Source: Sphingomonas sp. AX6 (GTDB lineage: Bacteria > Pseudomonadota > Alphaproteobacteria > Sphingomonadales > Sphingomonadaceae). From it: a stretch of DNA of 64,000 bases. The notes below the pieces were generated by a model. It ran no database searches and was not told the DNA's origin. It worked only from the letters and a program-made list of their open reading frames with translations. The stretch covers positions 321,468-385,467 of the forward strand of contig NZ_LR733979.1 in NCBI RefSeq assembly GCF_902506605.1, in the 5' to 3' direction. The position numbers were made by a program, and so were the translations under genes. Of the stretch, positions 34,185 to 44,375 are shown in pieces (the stretch's first letter is position 1; every line of letters begins with the position of its first letter).

Positions 34185-34514
34185 ATGCCAAATCCCATGA
34201 AGATGTTGGTTTCCGTGTTTCTGGCCGCAGGTCTGATTGCCGCCACGCCTGCGCTGTCCGCGCAGACGGACGTGCAGTCGCGCCCGCGTTCGGACCAGGA
34301 TGCCGCGCTCCAGGCGCGGATGCAGGGGCGAATCCTGCCCGTGCGCGAAATCGAGCGGCGCGTCGTGCCGCAGATGCGCGGAAGCCAGTATCTGGGCTTC
34401 GACTTCGATGCCGGAACCCGCATATACACGCTGAAGTTTATGCGCGACGGCAACGTCGTCTGGGTCCATGTCGATGGCGGCAGCGGTCGCGTCGTCGGAC
34501 GCAGCGGTAACTGA
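34185..34514 (+). CDS. Small periplasmic PepSY-like protein
   Basis: A 109-residue exported protein: a signal peptide (MPNPMKMLVSVFLAAGLIAA, cut after ALSA), a Gln/Arg-rich linker, and a C-terminal segment DAGTRIYTLKFMRDGNVVWVHVDGGSGRVVG with the beta-hairpin pattern of PepSY domains. It sits 35 bases before a response regulator. Such proteins often precede and may tune two-component systems; that role is inference. An ATG at 34197 is an alternative start. Confidence 0.75.
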   Translation: MPNPMKMLVSVFLAAGLIAATPALSAQTDVQSRPRSDQDAALQARMQGRILPVREIERRVVPQMRGSQYLGFDFDAGTRIYTLKFMRDGNVVWVHVDGGSGRVVGRSGN

Positions 34515-34549
34515 GCCCGGCTTCGGCGACCAACAAGGGGAATGATTTC

Positions 34550-35230
34550 ATGCGCGTGCTGATCGTCGAGGACGAACCCAATCTCCGCCAGCAACTCCAG
34601 AATACGCTCGAGGGCGCGGGCTATGCCGTCGATGCGGCATCGGACGGCGAGGAGGGGCATTTCCTGGGTTCGACCGAAACCTATGACGCGATCGTGCTCG
34701 ACCTGGGCCTGCCCGAGATCGACGGGCTGACCGTGCTCGACCGCTGGCGCAAGGAAGGGCGCACTGCCCCCGTGCTAGTGCTGACCGCGCGCGATAGCTG
34801 GTCGGACAAGGTGGCGGGGCTGGATGCGGGGGCCGACGATTATGTCGCCAAGCCGTTCCAGACCGAAGAACTGATCGCCCGTCTGCGCGCGCTGATCCGT
34901 CGCGCGAGCGGAAATGCGTCGGCCGAACTCAACGCAGGCGACATCCGCTTGGACACGCGGTCGGGCAAGGTCACGCGTGCGGGTACGCCGATCAAGCTGA
35001 CTGCGCAGGAATACAAGCTGCTCAGCTACCTGCTCCATCACAAGGGCAAGGTGGTCAGCCGCACCGAATTGATCGAGCATATCTACGATCAGGATTTCGA
35101 CCGCGATTCGAACACCATCGAAGTGTTCGTGACGCGCATCCGCAAGAAACTGGGCTCCGACGTCATCACGACGATTCGCGGGCTCGGCTACAGCCTCGAT
35201 GATCCCGACGAACCGCGGGCAACGGAATAA
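34550..35230 (+). CDS. OmpR/PhoP-family response regulator
   Basis: A 226-residue regulator: receiver domain (residues 1-115; acidic pocket VEDEPN, phospho-acceptor in DAIVLDLGLPE, conserved Lys in VAKPF) and an OmpR winged-helix DNA-binding domain (about 128-220; LTAQEYKLLSYLLHHKGKVVS, VFVTRIRKKLG). An AAGGGGAATG spacer precedes the ATG. It is followed after 13 bases by its likely kinase, and preceded by the PepSY-like protein; the three look like one operon. Confidence 0.95.
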   Translation: MRVLIVEDEPNLRQQLQNTLEGAGYAVDAASDGEEGHFLGSTETYDAIVLDLGLPEIDGLTVLDRWRKEGRTAPVLVLTARDSWSDKVAGLDAGADDYVAKPFQTEELIARLRALIRRASGNASAELNAGDIRLDTRSGKVTRAGTPIKLTAQEYKLLSYLLHHKGKVVSRTELIEHIYDQDFDRDSNTIEVFVTRIRKKLGSDVITTIRGLGYSLDDPDEPRATE

Positions 35231-35243
35231 TGATCGGCCTCCC

Positions 35244-36629
35244 GTGACGGAGGTTGCCGCAACTGCGCCCGACGTGCCCCCGCGCCCCTATGTCCGGGTA
35301 ACGGGCTCGCTGGGTCGGCGGATGAGCTTCATCGCCGCGGCATGGATTATGCTGCTGCTGGCGGGCGGCGGCTTCGCGCTCGACCGCGTGCTGTCGAGCG
35401 CGGTGACGCGCAGTTTCGACGACAGCCTCGATTATCTGCTCACCTCGCTTATCGTCTCGGCAGAGATCGATTCGGAAGGCGAAGTCCGCTTCATCCGCGA
35501 ATTGACCGATCAGCGCGCAGTCGAACCCTATTCGGGGCTTTATTGGCAGGTCTCGGGCGAGGGGTTCGACACGTTTCCGTCGCGTTCGTTGTGGGACCGG
35601 CGGCTGCGGACCGACCGCGCGCATCAGGACCGCGAGCTGCACACCTATGACAGCGACCAGTTTCCCGACCAGACACTACGGATCACCGAACGCGATCTGA
35701 CCTTGCCGGGATCGGACGTCGTGTGGCGGTTCCAGGTCGCGCAAAGCCGCGAGTTGCTGGATGCGCAGATCGAAGCGCTGCGATCGACGCTGATCTACAG
35801 CTTTCTGCTGCTGGGCATCGGACTGTTGGTGATGGCGGCGCTCCAGACCTGGTACGGGCTGCTGCCGCTTCGCAAACTGCGCAACGCCATTGCCGATCTA
35901 CGCGCCGGAAACGCAGCGCGGATCGAAGGCGACATGCCCGACGAAATCGCGCCGCTGGTCGAGGAACTGAACGCGCTGGTCCAGCACAATGACCGCCAGG
36001 CGGAGGAAGCGCGGCGGCATGCGGGCAATCTGGCGCACGCGCTGAAGACGCCGCTGACCGTAATAATGAACGCGGCCAGCGCGCAATCGGGCGAGTTGTC
36101 CGAAACCGTGGTGCGCGAAGCTCGCACGATGCGGCGTCAGGTCGATCATCATCTCGCCCGCGCGCGCGCGGTCGGCCGTCGCGGCTCGGCGCACAGCCGC
36201 GCCGATGTCTGGCCGTCGGTCGAGGCGGTCGAGCGCGCGGTCGGGCGGCTCTATCCGCATGTCCGCATCGATGTGGACGGGCCGAAAGACCTGGTCGCGC
36301 ATATCGAGCGGCAGGATCTGGAGGAAATCCTCGGCAATCTGGTCGAGAACGCGGCGAAATACGGTGGTGGCAGCGTGTTCATCACCGTGAGGGCGGAAGC
36401 CGGATTCGTCGAAATCATGGTCGAGGACGATGGGCTCGGCATCCCCGAGGCCGACCGCGTCCGCATCTTCGACCGGGGCGTCCGGCTGGACAGCGGCAAG
36501 CCCGGCACCGGGCTCGGCCTGGCGATCGTTCGCGACGTGGCCGAGATTTACGAAGGCACCGCGAGCCTCGAGGAAAGCGAAGATCTGGGCGGGTTACTGG
36601 TGCGGCTGAGACTGCCTGCTGCGGGGTGA
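35244..36629 (+). CDS. Membrane sensor histidine kinase (partner of the OmpR-type regulator)
   Basis: A 461-residue kinase with two membrane helices (about residues 30-50 and 180-205) enclosing a 130-residue periplasmic sensor domain, a HAMP-like linker, phospho-His in NLAHALKTPLTVIMN (about residue 268) and HATPase motifs (NLVENAAKYGGG, GLGIPEADR, GTGLGLAIV). The AHALKTPL H-box is the PhoQ-like form. GTG at 35244 gives a start just past the regulator's stop; an ATG at 35322 directly before the first helix is the other option. Confidence 0.92.
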   Translation: MTEVAATAPDVPPRPYVRVTGSLGRRMSFIAAAWIMLLLAGGGFALDRVLSSAVTRSFDDSLDYLLTSLIVSAEIDSEGEVRFIRELTDQRAVEPYSGLYWQVSGEGFDTFPSRSLWDRRLRTDRAHQDRELHTYDSDQFPDQTLRITERDLTLPGSDVVWRFQVAQSRELLDAQIEALRSTLIYSFLLLGIGLLVMAALQTWYGLLPLRKLRNAIADLRAGNAARIEGDMPDEIAPLVEELNALVQHNDRQAEEARRHAGNLAHALKTPLTVIMNAASAQSGELSETVVREARTMRRQVDHHLARARAVGRRGSAHSRADVWPSVEAVERAVGRLYPHVRIDVDGPKDLVAHIERQDLEEILGNLVENAAKYGGGSVFITVRAEAGFVEIMVEDDGLGIPEADRVRIFDRGVRLDSGKPGTGLGLAIVRDVAEIYEGTASLEESEDLGGLLVRLRLPAAG

Positions 36630-36636
36630 GCACTGC

Positions 36637-36754
36637 AAATTCCTCCCCCAACGGGGGAGGGGGGAGGGGTAAAGCCGCGAACGCCCGCTCTATGTGGTGA
36701 GTACCCCTCCGTCAGCACTGCGTGCTGCCACCTCCCCCGCCGGGGGAGGAATTT
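36637..36754. repeat. Intergenic palindrome, CCTCCCC family (copy 1)
   Basis: AAATTCCTCCCCC at the left and GGGGGAGGAATTT at the right are inverse copies, and each is part of a local CCTCCCCC / GGGGGAGG hairpin. The interior block CCCTCCGTCAGC-CTGCG-GCTGCCACC is shared with the copy at 50529. It fills the gap between the kinase and the M48 protease. Confidence 0.85.
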
Positions 36755-36838
36755 CCTTGCTTCACCCGCAGTTCATGCCTCCCACGCGATGACCCGAACC
36801 CACCCGCATTGCGCCCATCGGAGAATTCCGCTCAAACC

Positions 36839-38188
36839 ATGACCATGCGCCGCGTCCTCGCCATGCTTTCGCTCATCACCCTGTTCGCCGCCCAGCCTGC
36901 GATCGCGCAATCGATCCTGCGCGACGCCGAGAGCGAAGCGCTGTTCAACGACATGTCGGCGGACATCATCCGTGCCGCAGGGCTTGAGCCGCGCAACGTC
37001 CAGATCGTCCTGATCAACGATCCATCCGTCAACGCCTTCGTCGCGGGCGGGCAGATCGTCTATCTCCATTCCGGGCTGATCGACGAGGCGGATACCGCCA
37101 ACGAGGTCCAAGGCGTGATCGCACACGAAATCGGCCATATCGTAGGCGGGCACGTGCCGTTGATGGGTCGCGGATTTCAGCCTGCGATGGGCGTGTCGAT
37201 CGTCAGCCTGTTGCTCGGCGTCGCGGCCATGGCAGCGGGTGCGGGCGAAGCGGGGGCAGGAATCATGGCGATGGGCCAGCGCGCGGCGCTCGGCACCATA
37301 TTGGCCTTTACCCGTACGCAGGAATCGGCCGCAGATGCCGCGGGCGCGCGGTTCCTGAACGGCGCGGGCGTCAGCGGCAAGGGGATGATCGGCTTTTTCC
37401 AGAAGCTACAGCAGACCGAATATCGCCTCGCCGTGCCGCAGGACAATGGCTATGAGCGCACCCACCCGATGTCGGGGCAGCGCATATCGAACCTGCGCAA
37501 CGACCTGCAGACCGCAGCCGCTTGGGGGAAGCCGAGCGACAGCGATATCGAAAGCCGCTTCAAACGCGTTCAGGCCAAGCTGCGCGGCTATGTCAACGAC
37601 CCCGAACGTACGCTGAGCCTTTACCCGGCAAGCGATACCAGCGCGGCCGCGCGATATGCGCGCGCCTATGCCTATCACAAATCGGGCTACCCTCAGCAGG
37701 CGGCGGCGGAGACGACGGCGCTAGTCGCCAGCAACCCCGATGACCCGTATTTCCTCGAGTTGCAGGGACAGATCCTGCTGGAGTCAGGCAAGCCTGACGC
37801 GGCGCTGGTCGCGCTGCGCGAAGCGACGGAGCGGACGCGGTCGGCGCCGCTGATCGCCAGCACGCTGGGACACGCGCTGCTGGCAACCGAAAATACGGCC
37901 AATCTCGACGAGGCCGAACGCGTGCTCAAACAATCAGTCGCCAACGATCGCCAGAACCCGTTCGCCTGGGTTCAACTGGGCACGGTGTACGAGCGGAAGG
38001 GCGACGGCCCACGCGCCGCGCTCGCGACGGCGGAACGCGCCAACCTGACGCGCGACGTGCATGTCGCATTGGTCAGCGCCGAACGCGCAATGGCGGGCTT
38101 GCCCCAGGGCAGCGCGGAGTGGATACGCGCACAGGACATCCAGATGGTGTCGAAAACCGCGATCGAAGACGAAAAACGCCGACGCTGA
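36839..38188 (+). CDS. M48 family periplasmic metalloprotease with TPR domain (BepA-like)
   Basis: A 449-residue exported protein. A signal peptide (MTMRRVLAMLSLITLFAAQP, cut after AIA) precedes an M48 domain with the zinc motif HEIGH (about residue 98) and a downstream glutamate ligand in QESAADAAGARF. A TPR-like C-terminal half follows. BepA-type proteases police outer-membrane protein assembly; the two-part architecture fits. The 5' end read from 36722 crosses a palindrome and is rejected. A dsbA-like gene follows 15 bases later. Confidence 0.92.
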   Translation: MTMRRVLAMLSLITLFAAQPAIAQSILRDAESEALFNDMSADIIRAAGLEPRNVQIVLINDPSVNAFVAGGQIVYLHSGLIDEADTANEVQGVIAHEIGHIVGGHVPLMGRGFQPAMGVSIVSLLLGVAAMAAGAGEAGAGIMAMGQRAALGTILAFTRTQESAADAAGARFLNGAGVSGKGMIGFFQKLQQTEYRLAVPQDNGYERTHPMSGQRISNLRNDLQTAAAWGKPSDSDIESRFKRVQAKLRGYVNDPERTLSLYPASDTSAAARYARAYAYHKSGYPQQAAAETTALVASNPDDPYFLELQGQILLESGKPDAALVALREATERTRSAPLIASTLGHALLATENTANLDEAERVLKQSVANDRQNPFAWVQLGTVYERKGDGPRAALATAERANLTRDVHVALVSAERAMAGLPQGSAEWIRAQDIQMVSKTAIEDEKRRR

Positions 38189-38203
38189 CGGGGAATACGA
38201 CGA

Positions 38204-38944
38204 ATGTCCGAACGATTGATGCGCAGCCCCTTGCTGCTGGCCGCCTTGCTGGTGGCGAGCGCGGCGATCGGTGCCGCGCTCTACGGACTGGTCGCGCCGA
38301 TGCTGGGTGGCGGAGACGATGCGCGCGTCGAGCAACTGGTCAAGGACACGATACTCGAAAACCCCGAAATCCTGCCCGAAGCCATGGACAATCTGCGCAA
38401 CCGCGAAGTCGGCAAGGCCGTCGCAAGCAACCAGGCGGCGATCACGCAAGCCTTCGGCAATGCATGGGAAGGCGACCCCGAGGGCGACGTAACGCTGGTC
38501 GCGTACATGGATTATGCGTGCGGATTTTGTCGCACCAGCCTGCCAATCATCGAACGGCTGGTGGAAAGCGACCCGAATCTGCGCGTTGTTTATCGCGAGC
38601 TTCCGGTGCTTTCCGAACAGAGCCGGATTGCCGCGCAGTGGAGTCTGGCCGCCGCCGAGCAGGGCAAGTTCATGGAATTTCACGATGCGCTCTACGGAGC
38701 AGGGCAATTGAGCGAAGCGACGATCGAGCGCGCGATTGCCAGCGCCGGACTCGATCGCACACGTGCCAGCGAAGTGGCGGGATCGCCGCGCGCATCGGAG
38801 GAAATCAACCGCAACCTGGGCGTGGCGGGGCAACTCGGCATGTCGGGGACGCCAAGCTGGGTGATCGGCGACCGGATGCTGTCGGGCGCACTGCCGTTCG
38901 AAGCGCTGCAGCAGGCGGTGCGCGAGGCGCGGTCGGCACGCTGA
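38204..38944 (+). CDS. DsbA family thiol-disulfide oxidoreductase
   Basis: A 246-residue periplasmic thioredoxin-fold protein anchored or secreted through its N-terminal hydrophobic segment (residues 9-30). The active site is CGFC (about residue 106) and the cis-Pro loop is SGTPSWVIG. The extra helical N-terminal region (about 40-80, LVKDTILENPEILPEAMDNL) is that of the Com1/ScsC-like group. It is co-directional with the M48 protease (15-base gap), suggesting a joint envelope protein-folding role. DsbB at 61442 could reoxidise it. Confidence 0.93.
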   Translation: MSERLMRSPLLLAALLVASAAIGAALYGLVAPMLGGGDDARVEQLVKDTILENPEILPEAMDNLRNREVGKAVASNQAAITQAFGNAWEGDPEGDVTLVAYMDYACGFCRTSLPIIERLVESDPNLRVVYRELPVLSEQSRIAAQWSLAAAEQGKFMEFHDALYGAGQLSEATIERAIASAGLDRTRASEVAGSPRASEEINRNLGVAGQLGMSGTPSWVIGDRMLSGALPFEALQQAVREARSAR

Positions 38945-39018
38945 TTTCGGGGGCGCTGCTTGTGAGCGGGCGTCGCGCACCCTAACTCCGCCCCTTACGG
39001 CGAAGGGGAACCGCACGC

Positions 39019-39954
39019 ATGGCTGCCATCCTGTCGCTCCGCGGCGTAGGCAAGACCTACAAATCGGGGCACCGCGCGCTGGGCGCGGTCGATCTCGACA
39101 TCGAAAAGGGCGAGATTTTCGCACTGCTCGGCCCGAACGGCGCGGGCAAGACCACGCTGATCTCGATCGTGTGCGGCATCGTCAGCCCGTCATCGGGGAC
39201 CATCCTGATCGACGGCCATGACGCGATCAGCGATTACAAGTCCGCGCGCTCGATGATCGGGCTGGTGCCGCAGGAATTGTCGACCGACGCGTTCGAGACG
39301 GTGCGCGCGACGGTGCGCTTCAGCCGCGGCCTGTTCGGCAAGGCGCCCAATGACGCGTTTATCGAACAATTGCTGCGCGACCTGACGCTGTGGGACAAGC
39401 GCGACATCAAGATCATGGAGTTGTCGGGCGGCATGAAGCGCCGCGTGCTGATCGCCAAGGCGCTGGCGCACGAACCCGATATCCTGTTCCTCGACGAACC
39501 GACCGCGGGCGTCGACGTCAATCTGCGCCGCGACATGTGGAATCTGGTCAAGGCGCTGCGCCAGCGCGGCGTCACCATCATCCTGACCACCCATTATATC
39601 GAAGAAGCCGAGGAAATGGCCGACCGGGTGGGCGTCATCGATCGCGGCGAATTGCTGTTGGTCGAGGAAAAGCGCGCATTGATGGCCAAGCTGGGCAAGC
39701 GGCGCATGGAATTGACGCTGGCCGAACCGATGTCGGCGATCCCGAGCGACTTGTCCGACTGGGACTTGGAACTCGCCGACGAAGGCCACCGGTTGAGGTA
39801 CACGTTCGATGCCAAGGCCGAGCGCACGGGCATCCCCTCGTTGCTCAGAAAGCTTGCGGACATGGGCATCGGCTTCACCGATCTGGAAACCGCCAAATCC
39901 TCGCTCGAGGATATTTTTGTCGATCTGGTCGAAAAGAAGGAGCGCGCGGCATGA
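39019..39954 (+). CDS. ABC-2 type exporter, ATP-binding subunit
   Basis: A 311-residue ATPase: Walker [10 protein letters not shown] (about residue 39), Q-loop [11 protein letters not shown], signature [15 protein letters not shown], Walker [13 protein letters not shown] and switch His in [15 protein letters not shown]. The C-terminal 90 residues extend past the cassette as in YadG-like exporters. It overlaps the permease gene by 4 bases. The cargo is not known; YadG/YadH homologues and capsule/drug exporters share the design. Confidence 0.94.
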   Translation: MAAILSLRGVGKTYKSGHRALGAVDLDIEKGEIFALLGPNGAGKTTLISIVCGIVSPSSGTILIDGHDAISDYKSARSMIGLVPQELSTDAFETVRATVRFSRGLFGKAPNDAFIEQLLRDLTLWDKRDIKIMELSGGMKRRVLIAKALAHEPDILFLDEPTAGVDVNLRRDMWNLVKALRQRGVTIILTTHYIEEAEEMADRVGVIDRGELLLVEEKRALMAKLGKRRMELTLAEPMSAIPSDLSDWDLELADEGHRLRYTFDAKAERTGIPSLLRKLADMGIGFTDLETAKSSLEDIFVDLVEKKERAA

Positions 39955-40727
39955 GCGCCCCCCGGTTCAACGCGCGCGGCGTGTGGTCGATCTATCGTTT
40001 CGAAATGGCGCGGTCGCTGCGCACCTTGTGGCAATCGCTGGCGACGCCGGTGATCACCACCAGCCTGTATTTCATCGTCTTCGGCGGCGCGATCGGCAGC
40101 CGGATGCAGCAGGTCGGCGGCGTCGATTACGGCAGCTTCATCGTGCCGGGCCTGATCATGCTGATGCTGCTGACGCAGAGCATCGGCAATGCATCGATCG
40201 GCATCTATTTTCCCAAGTTCACTGGCACGGTGTACGAATTGCTGTCGGCACCGATTTCCGCGTTCGAGATGACGTTGGGCTTTGTCGGCGCGGCGGCAAC
40301 CAAATCGATCGTGCTGGGGCTTATCATCCTGGCAACCGCCAGTTTCTTCGTCGACCTGACGATCCTGCACCCGCTGGCCATGATCGCATTCCTGGTGCTG
40401 ACCGCGCTGACATTCAGCATGTTCGGCTTCATCATCGGCATCTGGGCGAAGGGGTTCGAGCAACTCAACTTCGTGCCCGCCTTGCTGGTCACCCCGCTGA
40501 CGTTTTTGGGCGGCGCATTCTATTCCATCGATATGCTGGCCGAACCCTGGCGCACGGTCAGCCTGTTCAATCCGGTGGTCTATCTGGTCAGCGGCTTTCG
40601 CTGGTCGTTCTTCGGCCAGGGCGATGTGTCGCCTGCGATCAGCCTGGGCGTGACCGCGCTGTTCCTGTTCGCGTGCATGGCCGTGATCTTCTGGATTTTC
40701 AGGACCGGCTACCGGTTGAAGGACTGA
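39951..40727 (+). CDS. ABC-2 type exporter, permease subunit
   Basis: A 258-residue inner-membrane protein with six predicted helices and the ABC-2 family segment [23 protein letters not shown] near residue 180. Its ATG overlaps the ATPase stop (ATGA). Together they form a minimal homodimeric exporter. The last 29 bases overlap the end of the convergent CPBP protease gene. Confidence 0.93.
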   Translation: MSAPRFNARGVWSIYRFEMARSLRTLWQSLATPVITTSLYFIVFGGAIGSRMQQVGGVDYGSFIVPGLIMLMLLTQSIGNASIGIYFPKFTGTVYELLSAPISAFEMTLGFVGAAATKSIVLGLIILATASFFVDLTILHPLAMIAFLVLTALTFSMFGFIIGIWAKGFEQLNFVPALLVTPLTFLGGAFYSIDMLAEPWRTVSLFNPVVYLVSGFRWSFFGQGDVSPAISLGVTALFLFACMAVIFWIFRTGYRLKD

Positions 40728-41430
40728 TGCGCCGCGCAAGCCAGGGACGGATCACGAGGCCGTTGAGGTTGATCGCCGCATGCGCCGCGATCGGCAGCCA
40801 CAGCGTGCCGGTGCGCAGGTAAAGCAGGGTCAGGAACGCCCCGCCGATCGCGGTGCCGGCAACGCCTGCCCAGCGCTGATAGCGGTGGGCGAACGCAAAC
40901 ATTGCCAGCGCCACCGCAAAACCGATCCACGCATCGCCGGTCGCGCGCGACACCAGCAGCGGCACCACCAGCCGGAAGAACAGCTCCTCGGTCACCGCCG
41001 CGACGATGGACAGCAATGCGGCCCAGCCGAATGCGCCGGGTTCGCGCGGTTGGAGATGTGCGATCTGCCCGATCGTCCAGTCGCGCTTGCCTCGTCGCAA
41101 TCGGCGCCACGCGATCAGGCCGCCGACGACCACGCCGCCCGCAAAGCCCAGCATCACCGCCAGTTCGATCCCTGCGCCCTCGACGGGGCCGAACCATTGG
41201 TCGAGGTGCGTGGCGACGGGTGAGAAAGCGTCTGAACGTTGCGATAATGCGCGCACGTCGCCCGACAGCGCCAGCAGCGCGACCCCGCCGGCGCCGAACG
41301 CGATCAGCGACCGTGCCATCGCGCCGCGATAGCGATCGATCTGCGTCGGCCCGCTGGCCACCCCGCGCAACCGCCACGCGTAAAGCGCCAGCCCAGCGAG
41401 GGTTAGGGCGATGTGAGCGATCATCGACAC
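40699..41430 (-). CDS. CPBP family intramembrane metalloprotease
   Basis: A 243-residue membrane protein with about seven helices. The Abi/CPBP motifs are in order: EELFFR (about residue 149), [10 protein letters not shown] (about 184) and HAAINLNG (about 221). Relatives include Rce1, which trims prenylated proteins, and bacteriocin self-immunity proteins; the bacterial role here is unknown. It converges on, and overlaps by 29 bases, the ABC permease gene. Confidence 0.88.
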   Translation of the reverse strand: MSMIAHIALTLAGLALYAWRLRGVASGPTQIDRYRGAMARSLIAFGAGGVALLALSGDVRALSQRSDAFSPVATHLDQWFGPVEGAGIELAVMLGFAGGVVVGGLIAWRRLRRGKRDWTIGQIAHLQPREPGAFGWAALLSIVAAVTEELFFRLVVPLLVSRATGDAWIGFAVALAMFAFAHRYQRWAGVAGTAIGGAFLTLLYLRTGTLWLPIAAHAAINLNGLVIRPWLARRISPSTGSRS

Positions 41431-41437
41431 CCCTTAT

Positions 41438-41515
41438 CCCGTTCGTTTCGAGCGTAGTCGAGAAACGTGGTCCAGGCGGTGCCAAGCGTTTCTCGACTAC
41501 GGTCGAAACAAACGG
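41438..41515. repeat. Intergenic palindrome, TTTCGAGCG-AGTCGAGAAACG family (copy 2)
   Basis: The left arm CCGTTCGTTTCGAGCG... and the right arm ...CGGTCGAAACAAACGG are inverse copies with two mismatches over 29 bases. It lies between the CPBP start and the glpX stop on the minus strand. Confidence 0.88.
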
Positions 41516-41547
41516 AGGTTAGGAGTCGCGGATGACCTAGAACCGCG

Positions 41548-42519
<972 letters not shown>

Positions 42520-42649
42520 ATGGCGAAATCCCTCTCGAAACCCTTGTTTGCTGGGGCGATAGGCGAGCGTGTTCGGCTTGTCGAGCGAGAAGGGGTTGCG
42601 TCGGGCGCGTTCCCCGCTAGCCTGTTGCCGGGTCAGTCGGGAGGCGCAG

Positions 42650-43012
42650 ATGCTTGCCATGCTAGTGTTGCTGTCGGCGCCGCAATCGGTGCCGCGAACG
42701 GTCGATCTGAACCGCGAGATGATCGCTTATCGCCAGCAGACCCGCGCCCGCGTCGAATGCGACCGCGACGTCGATGAGATCGTTGTTTGCGGTCGCCGCG
42801 AGGCGGACGAATATCGCGCGCCGCTGGTGATCCCCAATACCGGCGAACGCGACAATATCGGCGCGTTCGAAGCGCGTCAGGCGCTGCTTCGCCAGCCCAA
42901 CGCCTGTGAGACCAAGATCGGCAACACCCCCTATGGCTGCGGATTTGCAGGCGTGACGATGACCAGCAACGCCAGCGGCACCCGCATCGTCGAACGCGAA
43001 CGCGCGCCCTAA
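42650..43012 (+). CDS. Small secreted protein with IVVCGRR motif
   Basis: A 120-residue protein beginning MLAMLVLLSAPQ, a short hydrophobic leader. The mature part contains CDRDVDEIVVCGRREADEYRAPLVIP and two further cysteines (NACETKIGNTPYGCG). The DEIVVCGRR...YR-P pattern recurs in the gene at 60426 and, from memory, in many unannotated sphingomonad proteins. GGGAGG 7 bases upstream supports the ATG at 42650. Its function is unknown. Its stop overlaps the convergent flavoprotein gene by 4 bases. Confidence 0.75.
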   Translation: MLAMLVLLSAPQSVPRTVDLNREMIAYRQQTRARVECDRDVDEIVVCGRREADEYRAPLVIPNTGERDNIGAFEARQALLRQPNACETKIGNTPYGCGFAGVTMTSNASGTRIVERERAP

Positions 43013-44193
43013 ACCTGCTGTCCCGCTGCCCAGCCGCTGGACCACGCCCATTGGAAATTATAGCCGCCCAGCCAGCCGGTGACGTCCACCGCCTCACCGA
43101 TCGCGTAGAGTCCCGGCACGCTGCGCGCTTCCATCGTCTGTGACGACAGCCCGGCGGTGGCGATGCCGCCGACGGTAACTTCGGCCTTGGCGAACCCTTC
43201 CGTGCCGTCGGGGCGGAATTGCCAGTCGCGCAACCTTGCTTCGGCTGCGCGCAAATTTGCGTCGCGCTGGTCGGCTAGGCCACCGTTCAGCGCCAGTTGG
43301 TCGGCAAGTGCTTCCGCTAATCGGTCGGGCAGATGTTCGCCCAGCACCGATCGCAGGCCCGCTTTCGGGCGCGCGGCTTTCGCCGCGATCAGCCAGTCGG
43401 TGGGCGCGTCGGGAATCAGGTCGATGCCGACTGCTTCGCCATGACGCCAATAGCTCGAAACCTGAAGGATAGCAGGGCCGGACAGACCGCGATGGGTGAA
43501 TAAGGCAGCCTCTGCAAAGCGGGTCTTGCCCGCGCGCGCGACGACCGGGGTGGCGACACCCGACAACGACCGGAACAGCGCCTCGTCAGAAGGCAGTGTT
43601 AGTGGAACAAGGGCGGGGCGAGGCTCGACCACCTTCAGCCCGAAGCGGCGGGCGAGATCGTAGGCGAAGCCCGTCGCACCCAATTTGGGGATCGACGGAC
43701 CGCCGGTGGCGATCACCAGCGACGGCGCGCGGGCGATGCGGTTGCCGTGCGCGACGCTGAACACGCCATCCGCATGGCCGACCTCGCCCATCGACGCGCC
43801 CAGCCGCACGGTGACATTGCCGCGATCGCATTCGTCGATCAGCATCGCGACGATCTGCTTGGCCGTTCCATCGCAGAAGAGCTGCCCGAGCGTCTTTTCG
43901 TGCCACGCGATGCCGTGGCGATCGACCATCGCGATGAACTCATGCTGGGTGTAGCGGCTGAGCGCCGACTTGGCGAAATGTGGGTTGGCCGAGAGATAGC
44001 GGTCGGGGGCGGTGTGCAGGTTGGTGAAATTGCACCGCCCGCCGCCCGAAATCAGGATTTTCTTTCCCGGCTCGGGTGCGTGATCGATCACCAGCACCCG
44101 CCGCCCACGCTGTCCGGCAGTCAGCGCGCAAAAGAGGCCCGCACCGCCTGCGCCTAGGACGATCGCATCGAAATGTTCGGGGGTGCTCGCCAT
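43009..44193 (-). CDS. HI0933/BaiN-type flavoprotein (TIGR03862-like)
   Basis: A 394-residue FAD/NAD(P)-binding protein. The dinucleotide loop IVLGAGGAGLFCALTAG is at residues 10-26; SGGGRCNFTN (about 50) and the C-terminal GLYAIGEAVDVTGWLGGYNFQWAWSSG are hallmarks of the HI0933 family. The reaction is unknown for most members. Family length (about 390-410) fits. The gene stands alone between a palindrome and the convergent IVVC gene. Confidence 0.9.
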   Translation of the reverse strand: MASTPEHFDAIVLGAGGAGLFCALTAGQRGRRVLVIDHAPEPGKKILISGGGRCNFTNLHTAPDRYLSANPHFAKSALSRYTQHEFIAMVDRHGIAWHEKTLGQLFCDGTAKQIVAMLIDECDRGNVTVRLGASMGEVGHADGVFSVAHGNRIARAPSLVIATGGPSIPKLGATGFAYDLARRFGLKVVEPRPALVPLTLPSDEALFRSLSGVATPVVARAGKTRFAEAALFTHRGLSGPAILQVSSYWRHGEAVGIDLIPDAPTDWLIAAKAARPKAGLRSVLGEHLPDRLAEALADQLALNGGLADQRDANLRAAEARLRDWQFRPDGTEGFAKAEVTVGGIATAGLSSQTMEARSVPGLYAIGEAVDVTGWLGGYNFQWAWSSGWAAGQQV

Positions 44194-44241
44194 CCTCGCG
44201 CACTGTCACGGAATGGTCGAATGGCCAAGAGGCCGTTAAAT

Positions 44242-44363
44242 CCCATTCGTCACCCCGGCCAAAGTGCCGGGGTCCACCGGGCGGCATATCACCCGCTTAA
44301 AACTTGAACGATGCCCAAGCGGCTTAGTGGGCCCCGGCACTTCGGCCGGGGTGACGAAATGGG
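44242..44363. repeat. Intergenic palindrome, CGTCACCCCGGCC family (copy 1)
   Basis: CCCATTCGTCACCCCGGCC (left) and GGCCGGGGTGACGAAATGGG (right) are inverse ends, each forming a local CCCCGGC / GCCGGGG hairpin. It lies between the flavoprotein start and the homoserine dehydrogenase stop. Confidence 0.85.
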
Positions 44364-44375
44364 GCGGTGGCTAAC